From: Bombella intestini
Lineage (GTDB): Bacteria > Pseudomonadota > Alphaproteobacteria > Acetobacterales > Acetobacteraceae
Reading direction: 5' to 3'
Length of the DNA: 64,000 nt
NCBI RefSeq assembly: GCF_002003665.1
Contig: NZ_JATM01000001.1
Coordinates: 496,001 to 560,000, forward strand
A program made the translations under genes and the position numbers. Under the pieces are notes generated by a model. It saw only the letters and a program-made list of their open reading frames with translations, was not told the DNA's origin and searched no databases. This document shows, in pieces, positions 39,719-49,478 of this stretch (the stretch's first letter is position 1; each line of letters starts with the position of its first letter).

Positions 39719-40910
39719 GGCCGGGCAACGCCTTCAGCAGATAGTCACGCAGGCTCTCGTGCTCCACAAGTTCCACCGTTTCCAGCAGAAAGGCTTGAAC
39801 CAGCATGTCACGGGCCTGCTCTTCCAACACACCACGGGAGCGGAGATAGAAAAGCTGGTCTTCATCTAGCGCACCAACAGTCGCCCCGTGGCTGCACTTG
39901 ACGTCATCAGCGTAAATCTCAAGCTCCGGTTTGCTGTTCATCTGTGCTTTTTCAGACAGAAGAAGAGCCTGATTCATCTGGTAGCCATCAGTCTTCTGGG
40001 CGATCTGGTCCACCAGAATCTTACCCTGAAACACGCCCTGCCCGTTCTCGGACAAGACTGTCCGCACTGTCTGACGGGATGTGCAATCTGGCGAAGCATG
40101 ATGAATCATGGAAGACAGATCATTCAGCCGGCTACCATCAACAAGCTGAATGGCATTGACGTTCGTGTTGCTAAACGGCCCAGAAAGCTGGCTAACCACT
40201 TCTTGACGAGCCAACGCACCACCCTGATTGAGCGTGAAGCTGTCGTAATTGCTCCGCTCACCAATGCGAGCACTGATGATCCCCAGTCGAGCCGCCTCAC
40301 GGCTTTCTGCCTGATGCGTAATATGGCTGAAATGAGCCTTATCTGCACAATGGACATCCATCTGAGGATTGGTCAGATACTGGCCCTCACCAAGCTGAAT
40401 ATCCAGCAAGCTCAGCCGTGCATCTTCCTCCAAGGTGATGCTGTGATGCAGGTGGGTCGAAACACCGTCTCCCTCTGTCAGGCTGATCATAACGATCAGG
40501 CCAGCATCCGTCTTGGCAGGCACATGTAGCCGCGCCCCCGGCTGCCGCAGAGCTGCATTCAAACCAGCGGAAAAACGCCCCGCCAGCAACGCTGGCACAG
40601 CAGCACCATCGCCATATTCCTGCACATCCATGCAGGCTGGCAGATGGGACAGGCTCTTGCAAAACCGCCCGTTGGCAAAGACCAACAAGCCGTCATGAGC
40701 TGGCAAATTCAGCGCATCGACACGCTGTTTTACAGCGGCTTCGTTAAGGGCTGGAGCGGCCTGCCAAGCGACCCCGTTCAGCGACTGAAGCGGCGTGTAA
40801 TGCCATGCTTCTACCCGCCTTGTCGGCAGCCCTTCCGTCCCCAGCAGGGCTGCACGCTCCCCAGCACGACCCGTTAGGGCCTGCCAGGCTGCTGCATTGT
40901 TCTCACTCAC
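39711..40910 (-). CDS. sufD: Fe-S cluster assembly protein SufD
   Basis: Partner of SufB and SufC in the scaffold complex; 399 residues. The beta-helical core and the C-terminal family motif KCSHGATVGALDEDQLFYLRSRG identify it; the corresponding stretch in SufB is [21 protein letters not shown]. It overlaps sufC by four bases (ATGA) and sufS by eight. Confidence 0.93.
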   Translation of the reverse strand: MSENNAAAWQALTGRAGERAALLGTEGLPTRRVEAWHYTPLQSLNGVAWQAAPALNEAAVKQRVDALNLPAHDGLLVFANGRFCKSLSHLPACMDVQEYGDGAAVPALLAGRFSAGLNAALRQPGARLHVPAKTDAGLIVMISLTEGDGVSTHLHHSITLEEDARLSLLDIQLGEGQYLTNPQMDVHCADKAHFSHITHQAESREAARLGIISARIGERSNYDSFTLNQGGALARQEVVSQLSGPFSNTNVNAIQLVDGSRLNDLSSMIHHASPDCTSRQTVRTVLSENGQGVFQGKILVDQIAQKTDGYQMNQALLLSEKAQMNSKPELEIYADDVKCSHGATVGALDEDQLFYLRSRGVLEEQARDMLVQAFLLETVELVEHESLRDYLLKALPGHV

Positions 40911-41677
40911 GCTGCTGCCTCAAGAAACTGTTTGTAGCCCTGTTTTTCCAGCAGGGTGGCCACTTCCGGCCCACCACTATGGATGATGCGCCCATGCGCC
41001 ATAACATGCACACGATCCGGCACGATATAATCCAGAAGACGCTGATGATGAGTGATCACCAGAGAGGAGAAATCCGGTCCACGCAGGGAATTAACGCCGT
41101 CAGCCACAATACGCAGGGCATCAATATCCAACCCGCTATCTGTCTCATCGAGAATAGCTAGTGAGGGCTTGAGTAAACGCATCTGCAGCACTTCGTTGCG
41201 CTTCTTCTCACCACCGGAGAAGCCGACATTCACAGCACGCTTGAGCATCTCGCCGGACATGGAAAGACGGCTCGTTTCCTCCCGTGCCAGTTTGAGGAAG
41301 GACACGGCATCCAGCTCTTCCTCACCACGAGCCTTACGCACAGCATTTACGGCTGTCCGCAGGAAGTTGGCATTATTAACACCCGGCAGCTCCACAGGGG
41401 ATTGGAAAGCAAGGAACACGCCCAGCGCAGCACGTTCTTCCGGCTCTAACTCCAACAGGTCTTGCCCCTTGAAATGAGCGGAACCACCCGTCACCTCGTA
41501 ATCCTCACGCCCTGCCAGAACGTAAGACAACGTGGACTTGCCGGAGCCATTCGGCCCCATAATAGCGTGAACCTCTCCCTTAGGGATTGTCAGGTCCAGA
41601 CCCTTCAGAATTTCCTTGGGGGTTCCGTCAGCATCGATCTGGGCCTTCAGCCCTTCAATCTTCAGAAAATCACTCAT
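40907..41677 (-). CDS. sufC: Fe-S cluster assembly ATPase SufC
   Basis: ABC-type ATPase driving conformational change in the SufBCD scaffold. Walker A MGPNGSGKSTLSYVLAG, ABC signature FSGGEKKRNEVLQM and Walker B LAILDETDSGLDIDAL are all present in 256 residues. It begins four bases after sufB. Confidence 0.97.
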   Translation of the reverse strand: MSDFLKIEGLKAQIDADGTPKEILKGLDLTIPKGEVHAIMGPNGSGKSTLSYVLAGREDYEVTGGSAHFKGQDLLELEPEERAALGVFLAFQSPVELPGVNNANFLRTAVNAVRKARGEEELDAVSFLKLAREETSRLSMSGEMLKRAVNVGFSGGEKKRNEVLQMRLLKPSLAILDETDSGLDIDALRIVADGVNSLRGPDFSSLVITHHQRLLDYIVPDRVHVMAHGRIIHSGGPEVATLLEKQGYKQFLEAAA

Positions 41678-41680
41678 AGC

Positions 41681-43162
41681 TTAACCCACGCTCCCTTCCA
41701 GACTGATCTGAAGCAGCTTCTGTGCTTCCACAGCAAATTCCATCGGGAGTTCCTTGAGAACCTCCCGGCAGAAACCGTTCACGATCAGGCCAACGGCTTC
41801 CTCTTCTGAAAAACCACGGGACCGGCAATAGAAAAGCTGGTCCTCGGAAATTTTAGATGTTGTCGCCTCATGCTCGATGCGTGCGCTCATGTTGCGGCTC
41901 TCAATATAAGGGACCGTATGGGCTCCGCACTGATCACCAATCAACAGACTGTCACACTGCGTGAAGTTACGTCCATTGCGAGCCTTGGGCTGCATACGAA
42001 CAAGCCCTCGGTAGGTACTATCCGACTTCCCAGCGGAAATGGTCTTGGCCACAATGGTGGAGCGTGTATCCGGGGCAAGATGGATCATCTTCGTACCCGT
42101 GTCAGCCTGCTGATGCCCGTTCGTCACAGCGACAGAGTAGAACTCACCGACCGAACCCTTCCCTGCCAGAATGCAGGACGGATACTTCCATGTAATGGCC
42201 GAGCCGGTTTCAACCTGTGTCCATGAAATACGGGCACGGTCACCTTTGCAAATGCCCCGCTTGGTCACAAAGTTATAAATGCCGCCCTTACCGTTCTCAT
42301 CACCCGGGTACCAGTTCTGCACCGTGGAATATTTGATAAAGGCATCTTCCATCGCCACCAACTCGACAACAGCAGCATGGAGCTGGTTCTCATCACGCTG
42401 GGGAGCTGTGCAGCCTTCCAGATAGGACACAGTAGCCTGATCTTCAGCAATGATCAGCGTCCGCTCAAACTGCCCCGTATTACGGGCGTTAATACGGAAG
42501 TAGGTGGAAAGCTCCATCGGACAGCGCACCCCTTTGGGTACATACACAAAGGAACCATCCGTAAAGACGGCTGAGTTCAAAGCCGAGAAGAAATTGTCTG
42601 CCACCGGTACGACCGTACCCAGATATTTCTTCACCAGTTCTGGATGTTCGATAATAGCTTCAGAAATCGGGCAGAAAATCACACCCGCTTCGGCCAGCGT
42701 CTTACGGAAAGTTGTCGCCACAGAGACACTATCAAACACCGCATCCACGGCAACGGGTGTCTTTTGTCCTGCTCCTTCGACACCGGCCAACATCTCCTGC
42801 TCATGCAGGGGGATGCCGAGCTTCTCGTAAGTTTTCAGAAGTTCAGGGTCAACTTCATCAAGGCTCTTGGGGCCAGCCTTTTTCTTGGGCTGAGCGAAAT
42901 AGTGAGCATCCTGATAATCAATCGGCGGATGCTTGATCTTCGCCCAATTCGGCTCGCTCATTTCCTGCCATGCACGGAAGGCCTTCAGCCGCCATTCCAG
43001 CATCCATTGCGGCTCTTTCTTGCGGGCGGAAATCAGCCGGACAATGTCCTCGTTCAACCCTTTCGGGGCGAGGTCCATCTCCACATTTGTCTCAAAGCCC
43101 CATTCATAATTGGACTTGGCCAGTTTCTCGACGGCTTCACGGGTTTCCGACACAGCCGGCAT
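41681..43162 (-). CDS. sufB: Fe-S cluster assembly scaffold SufB
   Basis: Main scaffold on which the nascent cluster forms, 493 residues. [20 protein letters not shown] and the C-terminal [20 protein letters not shown] are SufB signatures, the cysteine in the latter being the cluster-site residue. CAGGGAGGATGCC precedes the ATG. The start lies 26 bases inside the upstream regulator gene, so the two are translationally coupled. Confidence 0.97.
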   Translation of the reverse strand: MPAVSETREAVEKLAKSNYEWGFETNVEMDLAPKGLNEDIVRLISARKKEPQWMLEWRLKAFRAWQEMSEPNWAKIKHPPIDYQDAHYFAQPKKKAGPKSLDEVDPELLKTYEKLGIPLHEQEMLAGVEGAGQKTPVAVDAVFDSVSVATTFRKTLAEAGVIFCPISEAIIEHPELVKKYLGTVVPVADNFFSALNSAVFTDGSFVYVPKGVRCPMELSTYFRINARNTGQFERTLIIAEDQATVSYLEGCTAPQRDENQLHAAVVELVAMEDAFIKYSTVQNWYPGDENGKGGIYNFVTKRGICKGDRARISWTQVETGSAITWKYPSCILAGKGSVGEFYSVAVTNGHQQADTGTKMIHLAPDTRSTIVAKTISAGKSDSTYRGLVRMQPKARNGRNFTQCDSLLIGDQCGAHTVPYIESRNMSARIEHEATTSKISEDQLFYCRSRGFSEEEAVGLIVNGFCREVLKELPMEFAVEAQKLLQISLEGSVG

Positions 43163-43631
43163 GGCATCCTCCCTGTTCCTCAGGCCTATGCATTGTCGCT
43201 TCCGCCGGTGTGGCAGAGGACGGATCGAATTTCAGCTCTGGGTTGGCCATATCAGCCAGAGTAATGGTCTCTAGCACCTGCCGGACCGCCCCATTCACCA
43301 TATCCCACTGCCCGGACAGCCCACAGGTCTCTCCGTGGGCACATTCCTTACCATCACAGCAGGCCGTCACACAGATGGGCCCATCCACCACGCTGATGAC
43401 CCGCGCCACGGAAATGTCCTTCAACTCTTCCGCCAGTCGGTATCCCCCCCGTGCACCACGATAAGAGACAACCAACCCACCGGCGGCCAGTCCTTTTAGC
43501 AGTTTGGCAACTGTGGGCTCGGGTACGCCGGTCTCCTGCGCTAGAGAGGCAGCCGTGGCTAGGCCACCACGCACGCCAAGACGCACAAGAACAACAGTCG
43601 CATAATCAGCCAGTTTGGACAGTCTCAGCAC
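43137..43631 (-). CDS. Rrf2-family regulator of the SUF operon
   Basis: Winged-helix regulator of 164 residues. The N-terminal DNA-binding domain is [19 protein letters not shown] with [32 protein letters not shown] as wing. Cysteines at 87, 91, 92, 97 and 103 (the [13 protein letters not shown] region) can hold an iron-sulfur cluster, as in IscR and SufR. The start is a GTG at 43631. It leads the operon, so it most likely autoregulates suf in response to cluster status. A palindromic operator sits in the promoter. Confidence 0.9.
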   Translation of the reverse strand: MLRLSKLADYATVVLVRLGVRGGLATAASLAQETGVPEPTVAKLLKGLAAGGLVVSYRGARGGYRLAEELKDISVARVISVVDGPICVTACCDGKECAHGETCGLSGQWDMVNGAVRQVLETITLADMANPELKFDPSSATPAEATMHRPEEQGGCHAGCVGNP

Positions 43632-43665
43632 AATGAAAAACCTACAGCCTACATCAATGATTCTC

Positions 43666-43694
43666 TATTTAAGACCTAACAGGTCCCCATTCAA
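43666..43694 (-). promoter_or_regulatory. suf operon promoter with palindromic operator
   Basis: On the minus strand, TTGAAT (43689-43694), a 17-base spacer and TAAATA (43666-43671) form a good sigma-70-type promoter. The spacer contains the perfect palindrome GACCTGTTAGGTC (43673-43685). The first transcribed base would lie about 28 bases before the GTG start. Confidence 0.65.
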
Positions 43695-43749
43695 GGAAGT
43701 GACCCATATTTTCCTGATGGTCAAGCTTTATGTATGGTTGTAGCAGGCT

Positions 43750-43778
43750 GGTTTTTTAATTTTATATTAAAAAATACC
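43750..43778 (-). repeat. A/T-rich inverted repeat between the DUF445 gene and the suf promoter
   Basis: GGTTTTTTAAT at 43750-43760 pairs with ATTAAAAAATACC with one bulged base. It starts just after the DUF445 stop and may end that transcript. It also lies upstream of the suf promoter, which transcribes away from it. Confidence 0.4.
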
Positions 43779-43780
43779 AC

Positions 43781-45037
43781 TCACGGCACAAAATAAGCAA
43801 GCAAGCCTTCCAGTACAGCACCTATCGCAAAACCAACCACAGTGCCATTAACCCGAATATAGGCTAGGTCTTTCCCAATGCCAGCCTCCAACCGGGATGA
43901 CAGACTTTCTGCATCCCAACGCCCAACGACACGGGCAATCATTCCCGCTACATTATGTTGCATCTGTGGTAGGGCCTGAATAACTGCCTGACGCAGTGCC
44001 TGATCTAACTGAGCAGCTAGCTCCGTCTGCTGCGAAAGCATATTAATCAGCTGCTGATAGGCTGTTGTCAGTGCCTGCATACTCAGCCCATCATCCTTCT
44101 GGCTGTCCTCCTCCACCATAAGGCAGAGCCGCCGCCATAGGCCCCCGCCCCACTCCTTCACGCTATCGTGTGCAAAAAAGGTGGCGATGCCATCCATAAG
44201 CTGATGAGCGGTCTGCGGGTCTTCATCTAGGGTCTGGATTTTCCTTCTCACCCAGCGTGTAAAACCATGCCGAATTTCGGAATCCATCGGGTCCACACGG
44301 CTTAGCTCGGCCTTCAATGCGGTCAACACCTGCGTGGCTACTGACGTGCCAATGGCCCAACCAATCAGACGCCCGCCCTGCTCCCGCACACGCTTCTCCA
44401 CAAAGCGGTGCATGTCATCTTCTTTCTGGCTAACCAATTCTTTGAATTGTGCTAGGAAAAATGAAAAAACCTCTTGGTGAATCTCCCCATTCACCATAGC
44501 CCGCAAACCACGAATGACGAGAGCTGTCACATCATCTCTTTTCATCAAGGTCGGGAAGAGAGTAACCAGAAAAGAGCTACCCCGCCCATCGCCGACACGC
44601 TCCAGCACTGCTGGGGCCAGTCCTCGCAGATGCTCCAGCACCCGCCGCTCTACCTCCTCCTTCTTCAGAAAATTTGCTAGAACGGCTGGCGCATCGACCC
44701 GCTCCAGCAGGCGCAGTATTTCCTCTTCAGTCAGAAAATGTTCCACCATGAAACGCCCAAGCGCTTCTCCCAGCTGGGCTTTGCGCTGTGGCAAGATAGC
44801 CGTATGCGGAATGGGTAGCCCTAGCGGATGCCGGAACAGGGCCGTAACGGCGAACCAATCGGCCATGCCGCCCACTACGCCCGCCTGACTTCCAGCTTGT
44901 ATCATTTCAAGCCACAGTGAGGGGCCAAACAGTTTCTGCCAGACACTCAGTCGGCTGACGACAGCCAGCACAGACGTGCCCACCAACAGCAGACCGGCCC
45001 AGAGAGAAACCTTATTTTTCCGCACCGGGACGGACAT
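43781..45037 (-). CDS. DUF445 family membrane protein
   Basis: A 418-residue protein with an N-terminal transmembrane helix (SLWAGLLLVGTSVLAVVSRL), the conserved GGMADWFAVTALFRHPLGLPIPHTAILP segment typical of DUF445, a long charged helical region rich in Arg/Gln/Glu, and a C-terminal hydrophobic GTVVGFAIGAVLEGLLAYF. The family is widespread with no firm function; some members affect the envelope. Confidence 0.85.
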   Translation of the reverse strand: MSVPVRKNKVSLWAGLLLVGTSVLAVVSRLSVWQKLFGPSLWLEMIQAGSQAGVVGGMADWFAVTALFRHPLGLPIPHTAILPQRKAQLGEALGRFMVEHFLTEEEILRLLERVDAPAVLANFLKKEEVERRVLEHLRGLAPAVLERVGDGRGSSFLVTLFPTLMKRDDVTALVIRGLRAMVNGEIHQEVFSFFLAQFKELVSQKEDDMHRFVEKRVREQGGRLIGWAIGTSVATQVLTALKAELSRVDPMDSEIRHGFTRWVRRKIQTLDEDPQTAHQLMDGIATFFAHDSVKEWGGGLWRRLCLMVEEDSQKDDGLSMQALTTAYQQLINMLSQQTELAAQLDQALRQAVIQALPQMQHNVAGMIARVVGRWDAESLSSRLEAGIGKDLAYIRVNGTVVGFAIGAVLEGLLAYFVP

Positions 45038-45153
45038 GGCGACAGACTGACCTCATCATACACGCAAGTAAGGAGCGGGCTGTAGCTCCCGCAAGCATCC
45101 ATCCTGCGAAAAAAATCCAGCAGAACAGACCTGAATCACTTAGTTAACAACAC

Positions 45154-45183
45154 TTGGCTCATTAGCATAATTAAGCCTATACA
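45154..45183 (+). promoter_or_regulatory. Candidate promoter of the PEP-carboxylase-like gene
   Basis: TTGGCT (45154-45159) and TATACA (45178-45183) are separated by 18 bases, 45 bases before the first ATG. The rest of 45038-45227 shows only a weak GCGGG/CCCGC stem. Confidence 0.45.
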
Positions 45184-45227
45184 GGAACGACCGTGCCGGT
45201 AATGATGCTACACTCTTCCCGGCTGAT

Positions 45228-48050
45228 ATGAGATCAAAACAAGCGAGACTGTTCCCCATGCCTGATTGCGCCTCCCAGACTGACGCATCGCCTGCTGAAC
45301 TGATTGAATCCTGTGCCACAGTGCTGAAACGCACGCCACATGACCTTTCCAGCCTGATTATTTCTATTGCGGAAAAAACAGGAGCGGAAAAAGGCCTGGA
45401 AACAATCGGACAGGCTATACGTCTGTTACGGGATCGCAATTTCATGACCCGGGCCGATGCTCTACGCCGTTATGTTGGGCTGGAGCATGAAGGCACCATT
45501 TGCCCACCAGAACCTCGCCTGCGCAAGGTGGCCGAACAGCTAGTCGCACAGGCCCGGACACCGGAAGACCTCTCCGTGACCGGTTTTGCCGCCGTCTTCA
45601 CGGCTCATCCGACCTTTGCCCTCGCCAATGATGTCTACGAGCTTCTCGCCCGCCGGGCAGAAGACCCAGCTTGCCCGGTGCCTTCCCTACCGACACATCG
45701 CCGCGCTACACCGCCAACACTGGATGAAGAGCAAGCACTAGCCCTTGCCGCTATCACTCGTGGGCGTGATGCGCTGGACAAACTCTCAGCTGAAATCCTT
45801 CAGGCCGCACAGCGCCGCTGGCCTGATTCTAAAGAACTGACCCCAGCCCCTGTCCGACTGGCCAGCTGGGTAGGTTTTGATACGGATGGCCGCAATGACA
45901 TCGGCTGGTGGGATACAATCCGCATCCGTCTGGGTCTCAAGATCGCCCAGCTGGAGCGTCTGCTCGAAGGACTGGAGCGGATTGGCCTAAAAGACTCTAC
46001 CCTTGGCAAACGGGTTATCTCTGCTCTGCAGGCCACACAGCAGCAGCGGGAGGCCTGCCCCCGTTCCATCCCCGGCCAGACTATGAAGCCGGAAGATATT
46101 GCCCGTTTTTCCCATACTCTGATTGACCTGCGGGAAACGGCTCTCCTCAACGCTAAAGAGCTACTTCCCCTCTTCGAGGCAGAAGCTGCCGGTCTGGATG
46201 ATGCAACAGCTCGTCAGCTGGATGTCATCCGCACGGGCTTCCTCAACCATGGGCTGGGACTGTCTCACATCCACACCCGTCTCAATGCGGCGCAGATTTA
46301 CAACGTGGCCCGTACAAGGCTCGGCCTGACGGATGACCCGACATTGCCTTTCCATCGTCGGGCTCTGCTCTCTCACATTGATGCCGCCATGGACGATCTG
46401 AAGCCGCTGACCATCGACTTCGGCGCTCTGCTGGTAGAACCTAGTGCAGCATCACGCCTGATGATGACCATGGCGCAGATCCTCAAACACGTTGATTCTG
46501 GGTCTCCCATCCGCTTCCTGATCGCCGAGACGGAAAGTGGCTATACGCTGCTTGCCACACTATGGCTGGCCCGCCTCTTCGGCATCCGTGATGATCAAAT
46601 TGAAATTTCCCCGCTTTTCGAGACAGAGAGCGCTCTGGAAAACGGCGCAGAAATTCTGGAAGAAGCCTTCCGCTCTCCACACTGGCGGGCCTATCTCCGG
46701 GCTAATGGGCGTCTCTCCCTCCAATTCGGTTATTCAGATTCCGGGCGTTATGTCGGGCAGCTCGCAGCTGGTCCCATGGTCGAACGCCTCCGCCTACGCA
46801 CTCTGGAACTAATGAAAGAACATGGGCTGGACGATATCGCCCTGACCATGTTCGACACTCATGGCGAAAGCATTGGCCGTGGCGCTCATCCTTTCAGCCT
46901 AAAAGAGCGTTTGGAATATTTCTCCCCAGCCAACACACGGCAGGCTCTGCGCAAAGCAGGGATTACAAGCCGGGTCGAAGCGGCTTTTCAGGGGGGAGAT
47001 GGCTATCTCTCCTTCGGAACGGAGAACCTTGCCGCCTCCACCATTGCAACACTGGCTGAATTCGTTGCGGCACAGGGGGAACCCATTGCTGCAGAGGCAC
47101 TGAATGATCCTCTCTTCAGCAAGCCCGATTTTGCTATGGATTTCTTCTCCACCATCGCCCTGAAGATGGGGGATCTGGTTGATGACCCTGGCTACACTGC
47201 CCTGCTTAGTGCCTTTGGCCCTGCATTGGTGGACAAAACCGGCTCCCGCCCTTCTGCACGTCAATCCGACACGGCACGGGTGACACGCATCACTCATCCG
47301 AGCCAGATCCGTGCTATTCCCAATAATGCCATTCTCCAGCAGCTTGGCTGGTGGGCCAATGTTTTGCACGGCCTTGGCGGAGCTGCCCGCCGTCATACGG
47401 AACAGTTCGAGCAGCTGCGTCACAGCTCTCCCCGTTTCCGTCAGCTCATGGATTTTGCGTCTCAGGCTCTGAAACATTCAGACCTTGATGTTCTACGGGC
47501 CACTATTCATCAACTGGACCCCGGCACATGGCTGAACCGTGCAGCTGACTGCGATAATGCTGATGATCGAGTGCATTTCCTCAGCATTGCCCGTGATCTG
47601 GAAGAGCTAGAGTTTTGGAAGAGCGTTCCGGCTCTCTTCCGCCGCATCCAGCGGGAGGACATCTCCCTACGTTCCGTATGGCCGGAAGCCCCCCGCATGG
47701 ATGTGGACGAGAAGCTGCTGCACGTCATCCGCTTTGCCTTGATGGACCGTATTTGGACACTGGGGACACACATCCCCTATTTCGGCCCCCGTGGCACACT
47801 GACCCGGGAAGCTATCACAACCCTTATCCTCTGCCTTGATGTCCCACGGGCATTGCGCCTACTGGATGACCTCTTCCCCATCACAGCCCCCAGCATTGCC
47901 GACCTCGATTTCGGCGAACCTGGCGGTGCTGGTGTGGCACAGGGCTTTGCCCGTGAGCATCGGGAAATCTTCCAGCCGCTACGGGAAGCGTTCGACCTAC
48001 TCCGTGAGGTCGGTGTCGCTATCATGCACGCCAATCACTGCTTCGGCTGA
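45228..48050 (+). CDS. Phosphoenolpyruvate carboxylase homologue with altered catalytic motifs
   Basis: A 940-residue protein alignable by eye over the whole length of PEP carboxylase. FTAHPT (124-129) keeps the catalytic-type histidine but is followed by Phe instead of Glu/Gln. The glycine-rich loop is FDTHGESIGRGAHP (542-555) where true PEPC has FHGRGGSVGRGG, so the His and first Arg appear replaced by Asp and His; the later Arg remains (R551). RAIP (695-698) is kept but the Arg following it in PEPC is not seen. The C-terminus is HANHCFG instead of the usual NTG. GYSDSGRYVGQLAA resembles the YSDSGKD motif. It could be an inactive or re-purposed PEPC-fold enzyme. The second Met (45258) is an alternative start. 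Confidence 0.75.
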   Translation: MRSKQARLFPMPDCASQTDASPAELIESCATVLKRTPHDLSSLIISIAEKTGAEKGLETIGQAIRLLRDRNFMTRADALRRYVGLEHEGTICPPEPRLRKVAEQLVAQARTPEDLSVTGFAAVFTAHPTFALANDVYELLARRAEDPACPVPSLPTHRRATPPTLDEEQALALAAITRGRDALDKLSAEILQAAQRRWPDSKELTPAPVRLASWVGFDTDGRNDIGWWDTIRIRLGLKIAQLERLLEGLERIGLKDSTLGKRVISALQATQQQREACPRSIPGQTMKPEDIARFSHTLIDLRETALLNAKELLPLFEAEAAGLDDATARQLDVIRTGFLNHGLGLSHIHTRLNAAQIYNVARTRLGLTDDPTLPFHRRALLSHIDAAMDDLKPLTIDFGALLVEPSAASRLMMTMAQILKHVDSGSPIRFLIAETESGYTLLATLWLARLFGIRDDQIEISPLFETESALENGAEILEEAFRSPHWRAYLRANGRLSLQFGYSDSGRYVGQLAAGPMVERLRLRTLELMKEHGLDDIALTMFDTHGESIGRGAHPFSLKERLEYFSPANTRQALRKAGITSRVEAAFQGGDGYLSFGTENLAASTIATLAEFVAAQGEPIAAEALNDPLFSKPDFAMDFFSTIALKMGDLVDDPGYTALLSAFGPALVDKTGSRPSARQSDTARVTRITHPSQIRAIPNNAILQQLGWWANVLHGLGGAARRHTEQFEQLRHSSPRFRQLMDFASQALKHSDLDVLRATIHQLDPGTWLNRAADCDNADDRVHFLSIARDLEELEFWKSVPALFRRIQREDISLRSVWPEAPRMDVDEKLLHVIRFALMDRIWTLGTHIPYFGPRGTLTREAITTLILCLDVPRALRLLDDLFPITAPSIADLDFGEPGGAGVAQGFAREHREIFQPLREAFDLLREVGVAIMHANHCFG

Positions 48051-48078
48051 TGACGCCCTCTTAACAGAGACACTATAG

Positions 48079-48116
48079 AAAGGGCCTCTTTCCTTCCCGG
48101 GAAGAGGCCCTTTTTC
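48079..48116 (+). terminator. Terminator of the PEPC-like gene
   Basis: AAAGGGCCTCTT (48079-48090) pairs perfectly with AAGAGGCCCTTT (48102-48113) and is followed by a T-run. It also lies just beyond the convergent ClC gene, whose own strand lacks a good T-tract here. Confidence 0.9.
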
Positions 48117-48119
48117 AAT

Positions 48120-49460
48120 TCAAAGCTGATCTTCTTCTTTCCAGACACCTTCTCTTGTGCGACGCAAAGCTATATCTGGCACAAAATCAGGCCGCCATAT
48201 TTTAGGTACCCCTACCTTCTGGGACAAATAAATTCCCGTATGGCCAGAACAGAGATAGGCAACAAAACAACCTGTGGCGTAATAAACGATATTTGTCCCG
48301 CCAAAAAGTTCTACTCCCATGATCGTACAGGCCAGAGGGGTATTCACGGCACCACCAAAAACAGCCACCATACCCACAGCCGCCAGAAGATCAGTAGGAA
48401 CACCCAACACTGGCGCAAGGGCATTCCCCAAGCCAGCTCCCACAAAGAATAGAGGCGTCACCTCTCCTCCCTTATAGCCTGTAGCGAGAGCAATGACGGT
48501 AAAAACTAACTTCAGCAACCAGCTCCAATCATAATGGGCTGTACTGAAGAAATTGATGATTGAGGCCCCCCCGGCCTCTGGAGCCACAACACCAAGCCCT
48601 AGATAATCCCTTGTACCCAAAAGCCAGACCAGCAGAATGGTTGCGATGCCGCCGATGGCAGGTTGTAACCACGGTGTCGGACAAATTTTCTTAATAACCG
48701 GACCAAGCCGATAAACACCTTCTGCAAAAGCACGGCTAGCAAAGCCGAACATCACGGCAGCAACGGCTACTTTTGCCCACAATATAGCATCAACATGGAA
48801 AGGTATCTGCCCCGGTGAGGCCAGCCCCTTGAAAGTAACTGGATAAACAGCGTGGTGGATACCCCACTGATGACATGTCCAATCGGCAATGATAGATGCG
48901 ACCGCCACAGGCAATAGTGCCGAGTAATCCAGCGCACCAAGGGTCAGAACCTCCAACCCAAAAACAGCTCCTGTGATGGGCGTGCCATACACAGCCCCTA
49001 GACCGGACGCTACACCAGCTGTCAGCAAGATACTCGTGTTGCGCTTATCCAATTGGAAGAATTTGGCAAAACTACTGGCAAGGCTCCCGCCTATCTGCAC
49101 GGCCGTCCCTTCACGCCCAACAGAAGCGCCAAAAAGATGACTGATTACCGTACCAATAAAAACAAACGGTGCCATACGCAGCGGCACGCCCTCTGATGGA
49201 TTATGAATCTCATCAAGGATGAGATTATTACCACCACCCGCACGGCCGCCCCACCAATAATAGGCCAAAGCCACGGCCACACCGGCAAAGGGCAGACCAT
49301 ACAAAATAGCCGGATGAACAAAACGGTAGTGCGTTACCCACTCCAGCATCCAGAGAAAGAGAGCACAGGAACTCCCTACAACCAGGGCCAATGGCACCAG
49401 CAGCCCCAACCAGCGGAGCAGATTCAACGCAAACGGCATCACATCTTTTGATGACAACAT
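48120..49460 (-). CDS. eriC: Fluoride-type ClC (CLC-F/EriC) antiporter
   Basis: A polytopic ClC-family protein of 446 residues from the chosen start. The chloride-site motif GSGIP of ordinary ClC is replaced by GGGNNLILDEI, and the gating glutamate lies in GREGTAVQIGG (ordinary ClC: GREGPTVQ). Both replacements are typical of fluoride/proton antiporters. TGYKGGEVTPLFFVGAGLG is the conserved later loop. Start at 49460 is preferred because GAGGGAG lies six bases upstream; the first in-frame ATG (49478) has GAGGGG directly against it. A fluoride riboswitch precedes it. It should export fluoride that enters as HF, plausible in acid environments. Confidence 0.88.
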   Translation of the reverse strand: MLSSKDVMPFALNLLRWLGLLVPLALVVGSSCALFLWMLEWVTHYRFVHPAILYGLPFAGVAVALAYYWWGGRAGGGNNLILDEIHNPSEGVPLRMAPFVFIGTVISHLFGASVGREGTAVQIGGSLASSFAKFFQLDKRNTSILLTAGVASGLGAVYGTPITGAVFGLEVLTLGALDYSALLPVAVASIIADWTCHQWGIHHAVYPVTFKGLASPGQIPFHVDAILWAKVAVAAVMFGFASRAFAEGVYRLGPVIKKICPTPWLQPAIGGIATILLVWLLGTRDYLGLGVVAPEAGGASIINFFSTAHYDWSWLLKLVFTVIALATGYKGGEVTPLFFVGAGLGNALAPVLGVPTDLLAAVGMVAVFGGAVNTPLACTIMGVELFGGTNIVYYATGCFVAYLCSGHTGIYLSQKVGVPKIWRPDFVPDIALRRTREGVWKEEDQL

Positions 49461-49478
49461 CAGAGACTCCCTCACCAT

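Noticed and set aside
43137-43162. Overlap of the Rrf2 gene and sufB considered as a frameshift or fusion
   Set aside because: sufB has its own strong ribosome-binding site and both proteins have normal ends; this is ordinary gene overlap.
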